The notes beneath the pieces are model-generated. The model was not told the DNA's origin. It saw nothing but the letters and a program-made list of their open reading frames with translations, and did not search any database. Below are positions 1-8,603 of a stretch of 64,000 bases of DNA, in pieces. Origin of the DNA: Antarctobacter aquimaris (GTDB lineage: Bacteria; Pseudomonadota; Alphaproteobacteria; Rhodobacterales; Rhodobacteraceae); the NCBI RefSeq assembly GCF_900184945.1, contig NZ_FXYF01000002.1, positions 62,001-126,000 on the forward strand, in the 5' to 3' direction. Position numbers and translations under genes: made by a program. Each line of letters starts with the position of its first letter. Positions within the stretch are counted from its first letter, which is position 1.

Positions 1-1
1 C

Positions 2-412
2 CGCGTCGCGCGCGCCTGGGAGGTGCAGCGCGCCACCGGGCGCGGCATCGCCGACTGGCAGGCCGACACGCCGCCGCCGCTGCTGCCGCTGTCCCGGGCG
101 ACCGCGCTGGTCGTCGAGGCGCCCAAGGCCTGGCTGACCCCGCGCATCGAGACCCGCTTTCGCGCCATGGTGGCGGGCGGCGCGCTGGACGAGGCGCGCG
201 CCAACCGGCCCGGCTGGACCCCGGACCGCCCCTCGGCCAAGGCAATCGGCGCGGCCGAGCTGATGGCCCACCTGGACGGAGAGATCACGCTGGAGGAGGT
301 TATCAGCCGCGCCACGATCCTGACCCGGCAATTCGCCAAGCGCCAGCGCACCTGGTTCAAGGCTCGCATGTCGGCCTGGCAGCCGGTCCAGGCAGAGGCG
401 CTGGCGCGATGA
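2..412 (+). CDS. miaA: tRNA dimethylallyltransferase, 3' part only
   Basis: This is the C-terminal ~136 residues of MiaA, which transfers a dimethylallyl group to A37 of tRNAs that read UNN codons. The frame is open from base 2, so the gene begins outside the window. Visible family features are the RVARAWEV segment, which leads into a conserved Gln-Arg-Ala-Thr-Gly stretch, and the terminal SAKAIGAAEL and RQFAKRQRTWF motifs that end every bacterial MiaA. The P-loop and catalytic residues lie upstream and cannot be checked. The stop codon overlaps the start of the next gene (ATGA at 409-412), so the two are probably co-transcribed. Confidence 0.93.
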   Translation, partial: RVARAWEVQRATGRGIADWQADTPPPLLPLSRATALVVEAPKAWLTPRIETRFRAMVAGGALDEARANRPGWTPDRPSAKAIGAAELMAHLDGEITLEEVISRATILTRQFAKRQRTWFKARMSAWQPVQAEALAR

Positions 413-1263
413 CCCGGCCCGGTTTCCTGCGCAACCCGATGCCGCCCGCCCCCGCGCGGCCCAAGGGCGTTGTGCGCTGCGGCTCCTACGGGCTGGAATT
501 GCAGGGCGCACCGTGGAAATTCACCCTGCTGCACGACCGCGAGGAAGACGTGCTGATCTGGGTCACGCGCGGCCAGGGCAAGGTGATCGTGAACGGCATC
601 CGGCGCGGGTTTTCCATGAACAACGCGCTCTATCTGCCTGCGGGAACACTGTTTTCCGTCGAGACCCAGACCGGGACACAGGCGCTGATCCTGCGCAGCC
701 CGCAGGGCATGAACCCGCACCAGCCGCAGTCGCCCCTGCTGCTGCGGGTGCGCGAAAGCCATGCCCAGATGGAACTGACCGGCCACATCGACAACATGAG
801 CCGCGAGTTACACGGCACGCGGCCGCTGGCGCAGGAGGCGATCGCCGCGCATGTCGCACTGGTCGCGGTCTGGTTGCAGCGGCAGGTCCGCGCGGGGGCC
901 GCCGACACGCCGCCCGAAACCGCGGCGCAACGGCTGGTGCGGCGGTTCGCCGAGGCGGTGTCGCGGGATTTCCGCACCCCCGCGCCGATGGCGGACTATG
1001 CCGAGGCGCTGGATGTCACGCCGACCCACCTCAGCCGCACCTGCCGCATCTGCTGCGGCAAGACCGCCGCCGACATCCTGACCGAACGCAAGCTGCACGC
1101 CGCGCGCATCGCGCTGGAAAGCCCGCGCCCGGCGGTCAAGGATGTCGCGCTGTCACTCGGCTTTTCCTCGCCGGCCTATTTCACCCGCTTCATCCAGACC
1201 CACACCGGGGCCTCGCCGTCCGCCCTGCGGGCAGCGGCGCAGCCCTCTCCGACCCGGCCCTGA
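409..1263 (+). CDS. AraC-family transcriptional regulator
   Basis: A 284-residue regulator with an N-terminal cupin-like sensing half (about residues 20-110) and a C-terminal AraC DNA-binding half (about 165-275). The latter has the usual two helix-turn-helix segments, with a VTPTHLSRTC recognition helix and the signature VKDVALSLGFSSPAYFTRFI. It overlaps miaA by four bases. Downstream, after 239 bp, lies a peptide-type ABC importer on the same strand; regulation of that importer by this protein is a context guess only. The ligand is unknown. Length and layout are normal for the family. Confidence 0.85.
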   Translation: MTRPGFLRNPMPPAPARPKGVVRCGSYGLELQGAPWKFTLLHDREEDVLIWVTRGQGKVIVNGIRRGFSMNNALYLPAGTLFSVETQTGTQALILRSPQGMNPHQPQSPLLLRVRESHAQMELTGHIDNMSRELHGTRPLAQEAIAAHVALVAVWLQRQVRAGAADTPPETAAQRLVRRFAEAVSRDFRTPAPMADYAEALDVTPTHLSRTCRICCGKTAADILTERKLHAARIALESPRPAVKDVALSLGFSSPAYFTRFIQTHTGASPSALRAAAQPSPTRP

Positions 1264-1382
1264 ACCCGTTACGACGGGGAATGTCATGCGGAAGTGACTT
1301 GCATCCCGGGCCGTGTCGCTTTTGAATGCTGAAACTGTCGGTTTCGGTTCACAATACGGCGAAAGCGGACGTTGACGGAACA

Positions 1383-1471
1383 GGCCATCTCGTGCGGAAT
1401 GGCCATCAACGAGAGGCGGTGTCCGGCAACGCGGACCGGACCTCTCGATCACACCGGGGCCCTCGCCCCGG
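1383..1471 (+). promoter_or_regulatory. Leader of the peptide ABC operon with two small dyads
   Basis: The 239-bp gap between the AraC gene and the binding-protein gene holds two inverted repeats. One is GGCCAT (1383-1388) with ATGGCC (1399-1404). The other is a 7-bp stem CCGGGGC (1454-1460), loop CCTC, GCCCCGG (1465-1471), about 30 bases before the start codon. Neither is followed by a T run, so they look like operator or leader structure rather than terminators. No clear -35/-10 pair was recognised. Confidence 0.35.
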
Positions 1472-1502
1472 CAAGACAACGATATGTCACAGGGAGAAAC
1501 GA

Positions 1503-3173
1503 ATGACATCGATGGACAACATGCGGCCGGTGCATCCGGCGGCAGAAATGTACGCGCGCGAATTCAAGCAGGGCCTGATGGACCGCCGCGAATTCCTGAC
1601 GCGCACCACCGCGCTGGGCGTCACCGCCGCCACGGCCTACGCGCTGGGCGGTCTCGGCAGCCCGGCGCAGGCTGCGGCACATGCCCAGGCAGGCGGCACC
1701 TTGCGCATCCAGCAGGAAGTGCGCGCGCTCAAGGACCCGCGCACCTTTGACTGGACGCAGATTTCCAACGTCACCCGCGGGTGGCTGGAATACATGGTCG
1801 AATACAACCGTGACGGCAGCCTGCGCGGCGTCCTGCTGGAAAGCTGGGAAGCCAACGACGACGCCACCGAGCTGACGCTGAACGTGCGTCCCGGCGTGAC
1901 CTGGAACAACGGCGACGCCTTCACCTCGGCCGACGTGGTGCGGATGTTCGAATACTGGTGCGACAAGAACGTCGAGGGCAACTCGATGGCCGGCCGCATG
2001 GCCACGCTGATCGACCCGGAGACCAACAAGCTGCGCGAAGGCGCGGTCACGGCCACCGACGACCTGACCGTCAAGGTCATGCTGCCCAACTCCGACATCA
2101 CCATCATCGTCGGCATGGCGGACTACCCGGCCGCCGTGGTGCACGGCTCGCATGATCCGGCCACCATGCTGGACAACCCGATCGGCACCGGCCCCTACCT
2201 GCCCGAGACCGTCGAAGTCGGCGTCAAGGCCGTGCTGGTCAAGAACACGAACCACAGCTGGTGGGGCGCCGAGGCCGAGGGCTTTGGCGGAGCCTACCTC
2301 GACCGGATCGAGTTCATCGACTACGGCACCGACCCCGCCTCGTGGATCGCGGCGGTCGAATCCGAAGAAGTCGACATGCTCTATCAGAACGTGAACGAGT
2401 TCATCGAGATCGGCGACGCCATCGGCTGGGAGAAATCCGAGGTCGTGACCGGCGCCACCGTCGTGCTGCGCTGCAACCAGCAGACCCCGGTCGGCGACAT
2501 CGTCCCCTATGCCGACGTGCGCGTGCGCAAGGCACTGCAGATGGCGGTCGACAACAGCGTCTGCCTCGAGCTGGGATATGCCGGCCTGGGCGTGGTGGCC
2601 GAGAACCACCATGTCGCCCCGGTGCACCCCGAGTACGCCGACATCGGCCCGACCGAGTTCAATCCCGCGGGTGCCGCGGCGCTGATGGCCGAGGCCGGCA
2701 TGGCGGACTTCGAGCATGAGCTGATCACCCTCGACGACGGGTTCAACAAGAACACAGGCGACGCGGCGGCGGCGCAGATGCGCGACGCGGGCCTGAACGT
2801 CAAGCGGACGGTCCTGCCCGGCTCGACCTTCTGGAACGACTGGGCCAAGTATCCGCTGTCGATCACCGAGTGGAACCACCGTCCGCTGGGTGTGCAGGTG
2901 CTGGCGCTGGCCTATCGTTCGGGTGAGGCCTGGAACGAAGCCGGCTATGCCAACCCCGAGTTCGACACCAAGCTGAACCAGGCCATGTCGATCGCCGACG
3001 CCGACAAGCGGCGCGAGGTGATGGCCGAGATCGAGAAGATCATGCAGGACGACGCGGTGATCATCCAGCCCTACTGGCGGTCGCTCTACCGCCACTACCG
3101 GCCGGGTGTGATCGGGGCCGAGATGCACCCCTCGTTCGAAATCCACGTCTACAAGCTGGGCCTCGCCGCCTGA
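1503..3173 (+). CDS. Peptide/dipeptide-type ABC transporter substrate-binding protein (Tat-exported)
   Basis: A 556-residue SBP_bac_5-family periplasmic binding protein, the capture component of an oligopeptide/nickel-class importer. The ATG at 1503 is preceded by GGGAGAAAC. The frame stays open further upstream, but that stretch codes an atypical sequence with no ribosome site. The N-terminus has a twin-arginine signal (DRREFLTRTTALG, arginines at about 28-29) and a hydrophobic stretch ending in SPAQA. The family signature around GVTWNNGDAFTSADVVRMFEYW is present at about residues 130-150. The next three genes encode the matching permeases and ATPases. The substrate cannot be told from the sequence: peptides are typical, but sugars, opines or other compounds occur in roseobacters. 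Confidence 0.9.
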   Translation: MTSMDNMRPVHPAAEMYAREFKQGLMDRREFLTRTTALGVTAATAYALGGLGSPAQAAAHAQAGGTLRIQQEVRALKDPRTFDWTQISNVTRGWLEYMVEYNRDGSLRGVLLESWEANDDATELTLNVRPGVTWNNGDAFTSADVVRMFEYWCDKNVEGNSMAGRMATLIDPETNKLREGAVTATDDLTVKVMLPNSDITIIVGMADYPAAVVHGSHDPATMLDNPIGTGPYLPETVEVGVKAVLVKNTNHSWWGAEAEGFGGAYLDRIEFIDYGTDPASWIAAVESEEVDMLYQNVNEFIEIGDAIGWEKSEVVTGATVVLRCNQQTPVGDIVPYADVRVRKALQMAVDNSVCLELGYAGLGVVAENHHVAPVHPEYADIGPTEFNPAGAAALMAEAGMADFEHELITLDDGFNKNTGDAAAAQMRDAGLNVKRTVLPGSTFWNDWAKYPLSITEWNHRPLGVQVLALAYRSGEAWNEAGYANPEFDTKLNQAMSIADADKRREVMAEIEKIMQDDAVIIQPYWRSLYRHYRPGVIGAEMHPSFEIHVYKLGLAA

Positions 3174-3185
3174 GCCGATGACGCC

Positions 3186-3217
3186 GGGCCGCCGCGATGA
3201 CGCGGCGGCCCTTTTTT
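3186..3217 (+). terminator. Intrinsic terminator or attenuator after the binding-protein gene
   Basis: A perfect 11-bp stem, GGGCCGCCGCG (3186-3196) with CGCGGCGGCCC (3201-3211), has an ATGA loop and is followed directly by six Ts (3212-3217). It starts 12 bases after the binding-protein stop codon and lies before the permease gene. It would let most transcripts end there, giving more binding protein than membrane components. Confidence 0.85.
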
Positions 3218-3281
3218 CCGGACACGTCCGGACCGGCAAGAAGACGGGGTCCACCCCGCTTTGAGAACGACAGGGGCTGAC

Positions 3282-4328
3282 ATGGGACTGTTCATACTCC
3301 GGCGTTTGTGGGTCATGCTGCTCACCGCGCTGTGCCTGACCTTCATCGTCTTCTTTCTGACGAACCTCTATCCCAACCTCGAGAAACTGGCGAAATCCGA
3401 AGGCAACTTCCGGATGACCGACGAACAGGTGGAAACCTGGCTGGGCAACCGCGGCTACACCGCCAACGTCTTTTCCAAGTACGGCCAGTGGCTGGGCGTA
3501 CTTCCCGGCTACGTGATCGAGGGCACGGACGGCACGGTGCGGGCGCGCTGCCAGGTGCCGGGCGAGCCGGTCGAGGAGGCCCCGACCTTCTGCGGCGTGC
3601 TCCAGGGCAAATGGGGCCTGTCGACAGTGTTCAAGGTCTCGGTCGGCCAGAAGGTCGGCGAAAGCCTGGCCCTGACCGGCAAGCTGATGTTCTGGGTCAT
3701 GGTCCTGATGGTGCCCTCGGCGCTGATCCTGGGTGTCCTGGCCGGGATGCGCGAGGGATCGGCCACCGACCGGGCGCTGTCGACCGTGGCGATCACCACG
3801 ACGGCGACGCCGGAATACGTCTCGGGCGTCATCTTCATCGCGGTCTTCGCCTCCACGGCGGTGGGGCTGCAATGGTTCAAGGCCACGGCCACCTCGGCCA
3901 TGGACAGCGCCAACTTCGAGAACTTCTTTCTGCCGGTGCTGACCATCTCGCTCTACGGGATGGGCTACATCGCGCGGATGACGCGGGCCTCCATGGCCGA
4001 GGTCATGACCGCGCAATACATCCGCACCGCGCGGCTCAAGGGCGTCAGCTTTCGCAACATCGTGGTGAAACACGCGCTGCGCAACGCGCTGATCGCGCCC
4101 TTCACCGTGATCATGTTGCAGTTTCCCTGGCTGCTGAACGGCGTCGTCATCGTCGAGACGCTGTTCAACTACAAGGGCTTCGGCTGGACGCTGGTCCAGG
4201 CCGCGGGCAACAACGACATCGAGCTGCTGCTCGGCGTGTCGGTCGTGTCGGTCTTTGTCGTGCTGATCACCCAGCTGATCTCGGACATCGGCTACGTCTA
4301 TCTCAACCCGCGCATCAGCGTCAGCTAA
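3282..4328 (+). CDS. ABC transporter permease, DppB/OppB type
   Basis: A 348-residue inner-membrane permease of the BPD_transp_1 family. The ATG at 3282 follows an AGGGGC ribosome site; a TTG at 3261 in the same frame is less likely. The N-terminus begins MGLFILRRLWVMLLTALCL, the usual first membrane helix of DppB proteins. It is followed by a periplasmic loop of about 100 residues and then five more helices. The cytoplasmic EAA loop lies near TARLKGVSFRNIVVKHALRN, where the ATPase docks. It partners the next permease (12 bp gap) and the fused ATPase. Confidence 0.9.
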   Translation: MGLFILRRLWVMLLTALCLTFIVFFLTNLYPNLEKLAKSEGNFRMTDEQVETWLGNRGYTANVFSKYGQWLGVLPGYVIEGTDGTVRARCQVPGEPVEEAPTFCGVLQGKWGLSTVFKVSVGQKVGESLALTGKLMFWVMVLMVPSALILGVLAGMREGSATDRALSTVAITTTATPEYVSGVIFIAVFASTAVGLQWFKATATSAMDSANFENFFLPVLTISLYGMGYIARMTRASMAEVMTAQYIRTARLKGVSFRNIVVKHALRNALIAPFTVIMLQFPWLLNGVVIVETLFNYKGFGWTLVQAAGNNDIELLLGVSVVSVFVVLITQLISDIGYVYLNPRISVS

Positions 4329-4340
4329 AGGGAGGCCGAC

Positions 4341-5534
4341 ATGGAAGAACTCTCCTGGGGGGCCATCATCCTCCGCGTCCTCGCCCAGTTCACGCCTGTG
4401 TGGATCTCGCTGGTGCTGGTCTTCGTCGTCTCGATCATGTTCAAGCGGCGGCTGGGCCTCTACGGCAAGCTGTTCGACAGCCTGATCGGCATGATCGGCT
4501 TTGCGCTGGTGATGTTCTGGGTCTTTGCAGGCGTCTACGGCGCCTTCGACCTGATCGTCACACACGACAGCCTGAGCCAGATCGCCGGGATGAAGAACAA
4601 GCCGCCGGGCACGCCGATCTCCGGCGCGGCCGAGGGGCTGTATCCCTATTACCTGCTGGGCGGCGACAACCTGGGCCGCGACGTGTTCTCGCGCATGGTG
4701 GACGGCGCCTGGGTTGTGGTGCAGATCGCGCCGCTGGCCACGGTCTTTGCCTTCATGGTGGGGATCACGCTGGGCCTGCCGGCCGGCTTCTACGGCGGCA
4801 AGCTGGACACGGCGCTGAGTTTCCTGGCCAACCTGATCCTCGCCTTCCCGGTCATCCTGCTGTTCTACCTGCTGGTGACACCCGAGATCATCGCCACCGG
4901 CATCCCCAACTACATGGCGACCTTCCTGTTCGTCTTTCCGCTGATCTTTGCCGCGGTCATGCTGAACTCGCGCTATCACACCCGTCCCCGGCTGCGCACG
5001 CCGCTGATGATCGGCGTGCTTGGCACGCTGGGCTGGCTCTACCTGTCGCTGGTGTCCGAGGTGGGATCGAAGGTGCACCTGATCCCGGGCTTCGCCGACC
5101 TCTTTGACGTGCCGGGCGGGATCCTGGTGGTCTTCGTCTCCGTGGTCTTCGTGAACTCGCCCACGGTGTTCCGCATCGTGCGCGGCCTGACCATGGACAT
5201 CAAGACGCGCGACTACGTCGCCGCCGCGCAGACCCGCGGCGAGGGCCCGTGGTACATCATGCTGTGGGAGATCCTGCCCAACGCGCGCGGTCCGCTGATC
5301 GTCGATTTCTGCCTGCGCATCGGCTACACGACGATCCTGCTGGGAACGCTGGGCTTCTTCGGCCTGGGCCTGCCGCCGGAAAGCCCGGACTGGGGCACCA
5401 CGATCAACGACGGCCGACGCCTGCTGCGCATCTACCTGCACCCGGCGCTGGTGCCGGCCTTCTCGCTGCTGACGCTGGTGCTGGGGCTGAACCTGCTGGC
5501 GGACGGGCTGCGCGAGGAATCGCTGCGCGATTGA
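4341..5534 (+). CDS. ABC transporter permease, DppC/OppC type (long form)
   Basis: A 397-residue permease, second membrane subunit of the same importer. The EAA-type loop is seen at DYVAAAQTRGEGPWYIMLWEI (about residues 293-312), and the C-terminal GFFGLGLPPESPDWGTTIND motif is typical of DppC. It is about 100 residues longer than the usual ~300. The extra length comes from extra N-terminal hydrophobic segments and an insertion between about 165 and 260 that carries two further predicted membrane spans. Such extended DppC proteins accompany some alphaproteobacterial importers. It starts 12 bp after the first permease. Confidence 0.88.
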   Translation: MEELSWGAIILRVLAQFTPVWISLVLVFVVSIMFKRRLGLYGKLFDSLIGMIGFALVMFWVFAGVYGAFDLIVTHDSLSQIAGMKNKPPGTPISGAAEGLYPYYLLGGDNLGRDVFSRMVDGAWVVVQIAPLATVFAFMVGITLGLPAGFYGGKLDTALSFLANLILAFPVILLFYLLVTPEIIATGIPNYMATFLFVFPLIFAAVMLNSRYHTRPRLRTPLMIGVLGTLGWLYLSLVSEVGSKVHLIPGFADLFDVPGGILVVFVSVVFVNSPTVFRIVRGLTMDIKTRDYVAAAQTRGEGPWYIMLWEILPNARGPLIVDFCLRIGYTTILLGTLGFFGLGLPPESPDWGTTINDGRRLLRIYLHPALVPAFSLLTLVLGLNLLADGLREESLRD

Positions 5535-5542
5535 TTGACTGC

Positions 5543-5590
5543 GGGACCGGGGCGCTGCCCCGGACCCCGAGGTATTTTCGGCCAGAAGAA
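5543..5590. repeat. Short intergenic repeat element with hairpin, Rhodobacteraceae type
   Basis: The gap between the permease and the ATPase carries CCGGGGC (5547-5553), loop GCT, GCCCCGG (5557-5563), then ACCCCGAGGTATTTTCG and a purine-rich GCCAGAAGAAA. From memory, this hairpin followed by CCCGAGGTATTT and an AGAAGAAA tail is a common intergenic element in Rhodobacteraceae genomes. The short T run could make it a weak terminator within the operon. Only one clear copy is in the window. Confidence 0.55.
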
Positions 5591-5631
5591 ACCATCAGCG
5601 GTTCGCGGCCGCTCCGAACGGGAGAGACGAC

Positions 5632-7719
5632 ATGAAAGACGGCTACGAAGGCCCGATCCTCGAGATCGACAACCTGTCGATTTCCTTCTTCACCCGGCTG
5701 CGGGAAATCCCGGCGGTGATGGATTTCTCGGTCAGGGTGCGGCCGGGCGAGGCGGTGGGCCTCGTCGGCGAATCCGGCTGCGGCAAGTCCACCGTGGCGC
5801 TGGGGGTGATGCAGGACCTGGGCAAGAACGGCCGCATCGTCGGCGGCTCGATCAAGTTCAAGGGCCGCAACCTCAACGAGATGAGCCAGGAACAGCTGCG
5901 CCACATCCGCGGCTCCGAGATCGCCATGATCTACCAGGAGCCGATGGCCTCGCTGAACCCGGCGATGAAGATCGGCCGCCAGCTGATGGAAGTGCCGATG
6001 ATCCACAAGGGATCGTCGGAAAAGGAGGCCTTTGACCGCGCGCTGCAGGTGGTCACCGACGTCAAGCTGCCCGACCCCAAGCGTATCCTGGACGCCTATC
6101 CGCACCAGCTGTCCGGTGGCCAGCAGCAGCGCATCGTAATCGCCATGGCGCTGATGGCCGAACCGGCGCTGCTGATCCTGGATGAGCCGACCACCGCGCT
6201 GGACGTGACGGTCGAGGCCGCCGTGGTCGACCTGGTCAAGGAACTGGGCAAGAAATACGGCACCTCGATGCTGTTCATCTCGCACAACCTCGGGCTGGTG
6301 CTGGAAACCTGTGACCGGATCTGCGTGATGTACTCCGGCGAGGCGGTGGAAACCGGCAGCATCGAGGACGTCTTTGACAAGATGCAGCACCCCTACACCC
6401 AGGCGCTGTTCCGCTCGATCCCGCTGCCCGGCGCGGACAAGAACGCGCGCCCGCTGGTGGCGATCCCCGGCAACTTTCCCCTGCCCCACGAACGCCCGGA
6501 TGGCTGCAACTTCGGCCCGCGCTGCGACTATTTCAAGGCCGGGACCTGCGACGCCGTGGAGCGTGTCCCGATGCAGGACATCGCCGGCAACGAACGGCAC
6601 CGCTCGCGTTGCCTGAGGATCGACGAGATTGATTGGAACGCGCCGCTGGCGGCGGTCAAGACCAACCTCAAGTCCGAACCGGGCCGCGTCGTGCTGAAGA
6701 TCGACAACCTCAAGAAATACTACGAGGTCTCGGCCAACGCCCTGTTTGGCCGGTCCGGCGCGACCAAGGTGGTCAAGGCCAACGAGACGCTGAGCTTCGA
6801 GGCGCGCGAATCCGAGACACTGGCCATCGTCGGCGAATCCGGCTGCGGCAAGTCGACCTTTGCCAAGGTGCTGATGGGGCTGGAGACGGCGACCGACGGG
6901 CAGATCCTGCTCGACAACCGCAACATCGAACAGATCCCGATCGAAAAGCGCGATACCAAGACCATCGCCGACGTGCAGATGGTGTTCCAGAACCCCTTTG
7001 ACACGCTGAATCCCTCGATGACCGTGGGGCGGCAGATCATGCGCGCGCTGGAGATCTTCGGCGAAGGCAACTCCGAGGACGAGCGGCGCGAGCGAATGCT
7101 GCGCCTGCTGGACCTGGTCAAGCTGCCGCGCGCCTTTGCCGAGCGGATGCCGCGCCAGCTGTCCGGCGGGCAGAAACAGCGCGTCGGCATCGCCCGGGCC
7201 TTTGCCGGCGGGGCGCGGATCGTGGTGGCGGACGAGCCGGTGTCGGCGCTGGACGTGTCGGTGCAGGCGGCGGTGACCGACCTGCTGATGGAAAGCCAGC
7301 GCGAGCAGAAGACCACGCTGCTGTTCATCAGCCACGACCTGTCCATCGTGCGCTATCTCAGTGACCGGGTCATGGTGATGTACCTGGGCCACGTGGTGGA
7401 ACTGGGCACGACCGACCAGGTGTTCTCGCCGCCCTACCACCCCTACACCGAGGCGCTGCTGTCGGCCGTGCCGATCGCCGACACCAAGGTGCAGAAAAAG
7501 CACATCGTGCTGGAGGGCGACATCCCCTCGGCGATGAACCCGCCGTCGGGCTGCCCGTTCCAGACGCGCTGCCGCTGGAAGGACCAGGTGCCGGGCGGGC
7601 TGTGCGAAAAGGAGGTGCCGCCAGTGCGCGTGATGGCCGATGGCCACCAGATCAAGTGCCACCTGTCGGACGAGGCCATGGCCAGCATGGAGCCGGTGAT
7701 CAAGGTCGCCGCGGAGTGA
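5632..7719 (+). CDS. Fused peptide-type ABC transporter ATPase (DppD-DppF-like)
   Basis: A 695-residue cytoplasmic protein with two complete ATPase domains, each ending in an oligopeptide-transporter C-terminal region. Domain 1 (about 8-320) has Walker A GESGCGKST, Q-loop YQEPMASLNP, signature LSGGQQQR, Walker B ALLILDEPT and switch His in FISHN. Domain 2 (about 345-680) repeats these as GESGCGKST, FQNPFDTLNP, LSGGQKQR, IVVADEP and FISHD. The cysteine-containing GCNFGPRC and GCPFQTRC segments after each domain are the iron-sulfur-like motif of the DppD/OppD family. Fusion of the two subunits is common in alphaproteobacteria. It energises the two permeases upstream. Confidence 0.93.
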   Translation: MKDGYEGPILEIDNLSISFFTRLREIPAVMDFSVRVRPGEAVGLVGESGCGKSTVALGVMQDLGKNGRIVGGSIKFKGRNLNEMSQEQLRHIRGSEIAMIYQEPMASLNPAMKIGRQLMEVPMIHKGSSEKEAFDRALQVVTDVKLPDPKRILDAYPHQLSGGQQQRIVIAMALMAEPALLILDEPTTALDVTVEAAVVDLVKELGKKYGTSMLFISHNLGLVLETCDRICVMYSGEAVETGSIEDVFDKMQHPYTQALFRSIPLPGADKNARPLVAIPGNFPLPHERPDGCNFGPRCDYFKAGTCDAVERVPMQDIAGNERHRSRCLRIDEIDWNAPLAAVKTNLKSEPGRVVLKIDNLKKYYEVSANALFGRSGATKVVKANETLSFEARESETLAIVGESGCGKSTFAKVLMGLETATDGQILLDNRNIEQIPIEKRDTKTIADVQMVFQNPFDTLNPSMTVGRQIMRALEIFGEGNSEDERRERMLRLLDLVKLPRAFAERMPRQLSGGQKQRVGIARAFAGGARIVVADEPVSALDVSVQAAVTDLLMESQREQKTTLLFISHDLSIVRYLSDRVMVMYLGHVVELGTTDQVFSPPYHPYTEALLSAVPIADTKVQKKHIVLEGDIPSAMNPPSGCPFQTRCRWKDQVPGGLCEKEVPPVRVMADGHQIKCHLSDEAMASMEPVIKVAAE

Positions 7720-7729
7720 CCTGCCGCCG

Positions 7730-8362
7730 CGCCTGACCGGGGGCGCGGCCCTGCACGGGCTGATCCTGGCGCTCGTCTTTTCCCGGAAGTTCCGGATTAC
7801 AACCAGTTGCAGGGCAACCTGGTGCGAGAGGCGTCCGCCATCGCCAAGATCTACAACGACATCCACCGATACGATCCCGACCGGCCGGAGGCGATCCAGA
7901 CCGCGCTGTCGCCCTGGGCACGGGTGGTGATCGACGAGGAGTGGCAGCAATTGTCGCAGAGCCGCGCTGAGCGGCGAAGGTTGGCGCCTGCGCGGGGTCG
8001 GGTACCTTGCCGTGCTGGACCTCCTACTGCAAGCCCCGCGCGAAGGGTCATTGCGGGCGCATATGCTGGACAAGGCGCAGAAGATCGCCGAACTGCGGCA
8101 AGAGCGCGAGAACACCGCCCCCTACCGCATCAGCCCGCTGTTCTGGTTCGCGGCGGTGACGGGCATCGTGCTGGTGACGGTGCCCTGCTTCATCTTCGCC
8201 CCGACGCGGCTGCACCTGGCGCTTGTGTCGGTCCATGGCGGGTTCGCCGGGTTGATCATGTACGTGATCTTTGCCTTATAGAACCCGTTTGGCGAGCCCG
8301 GCGCGCTGGAAACGGCCGCCTTCGAACCGCTGGAGGCGGCCGGGATCGGGATCGGGTCCTGA
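7730..8362 (+). pseudogene. Decayed DUF4239-family membrane protein gene
   Basis: Several reading frames in order resemble one DUF4239 protein, a small family of bacterial membrane proteins of unknown function. A hydrophobic LHGLILALVF piece appears first. A shift then leads to PEVPDYNQLQGNLVREASA and IAKIYNDIHRYDPDRP (about 7783-7950). A further shift leads to LLDLLLQAPREGS and a two-helix end, SPLFWFAAVTGIVLVTVPC. The latter is cut by a TAG at 8279-8281, just before the family-typical NPFGEPGALETAAFEPL tail, which runs on to a TGA at 8360. At least two frameshifts and one internal stop make it non-functional. The next 240 bp up to 8603 show nothing recognisable. Confidence 0.7.
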
Positions 8363-8603
8363 GGCTTTCCGGTGGCGGACCATCTTGATCCGCGCGCAGG
8401 TCGCGCCCTCGGGTGGCACAGGGCCTGATTTTCCGCCTCCCGGGTGGACGTCATGGCCCCTGCGGCCCAGCCGGCCAGCTTGTCTGGTCAGGCCCGCGCT
8501 TTTCCCGGGCGACCTCCAAACCATCGAAGCTGCGGCAGCCTCTGAGACCCGAACGGTCTGTAGTAGGCACGGCGCCTGTGACGCGTGACTGCGCCACCGG
8601 GTC

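Noticed and set aside
1449-5441. A 1330-codon open frame on the minus strand across the ABC operon
   Set aside because: It is antisense to three well-supported transporter genes. Its sequence is His/Asp/Arg/Gln-rich low-complexity typical of shadow frames in GC-rich DNA.
5404-8115. A 903-codon minus-strand frame across the ATPase gene
   Set aside because: It is a shadow of the fused ATPase and the decayed DUF4239 gene, with no domain signature and no ribosome site.
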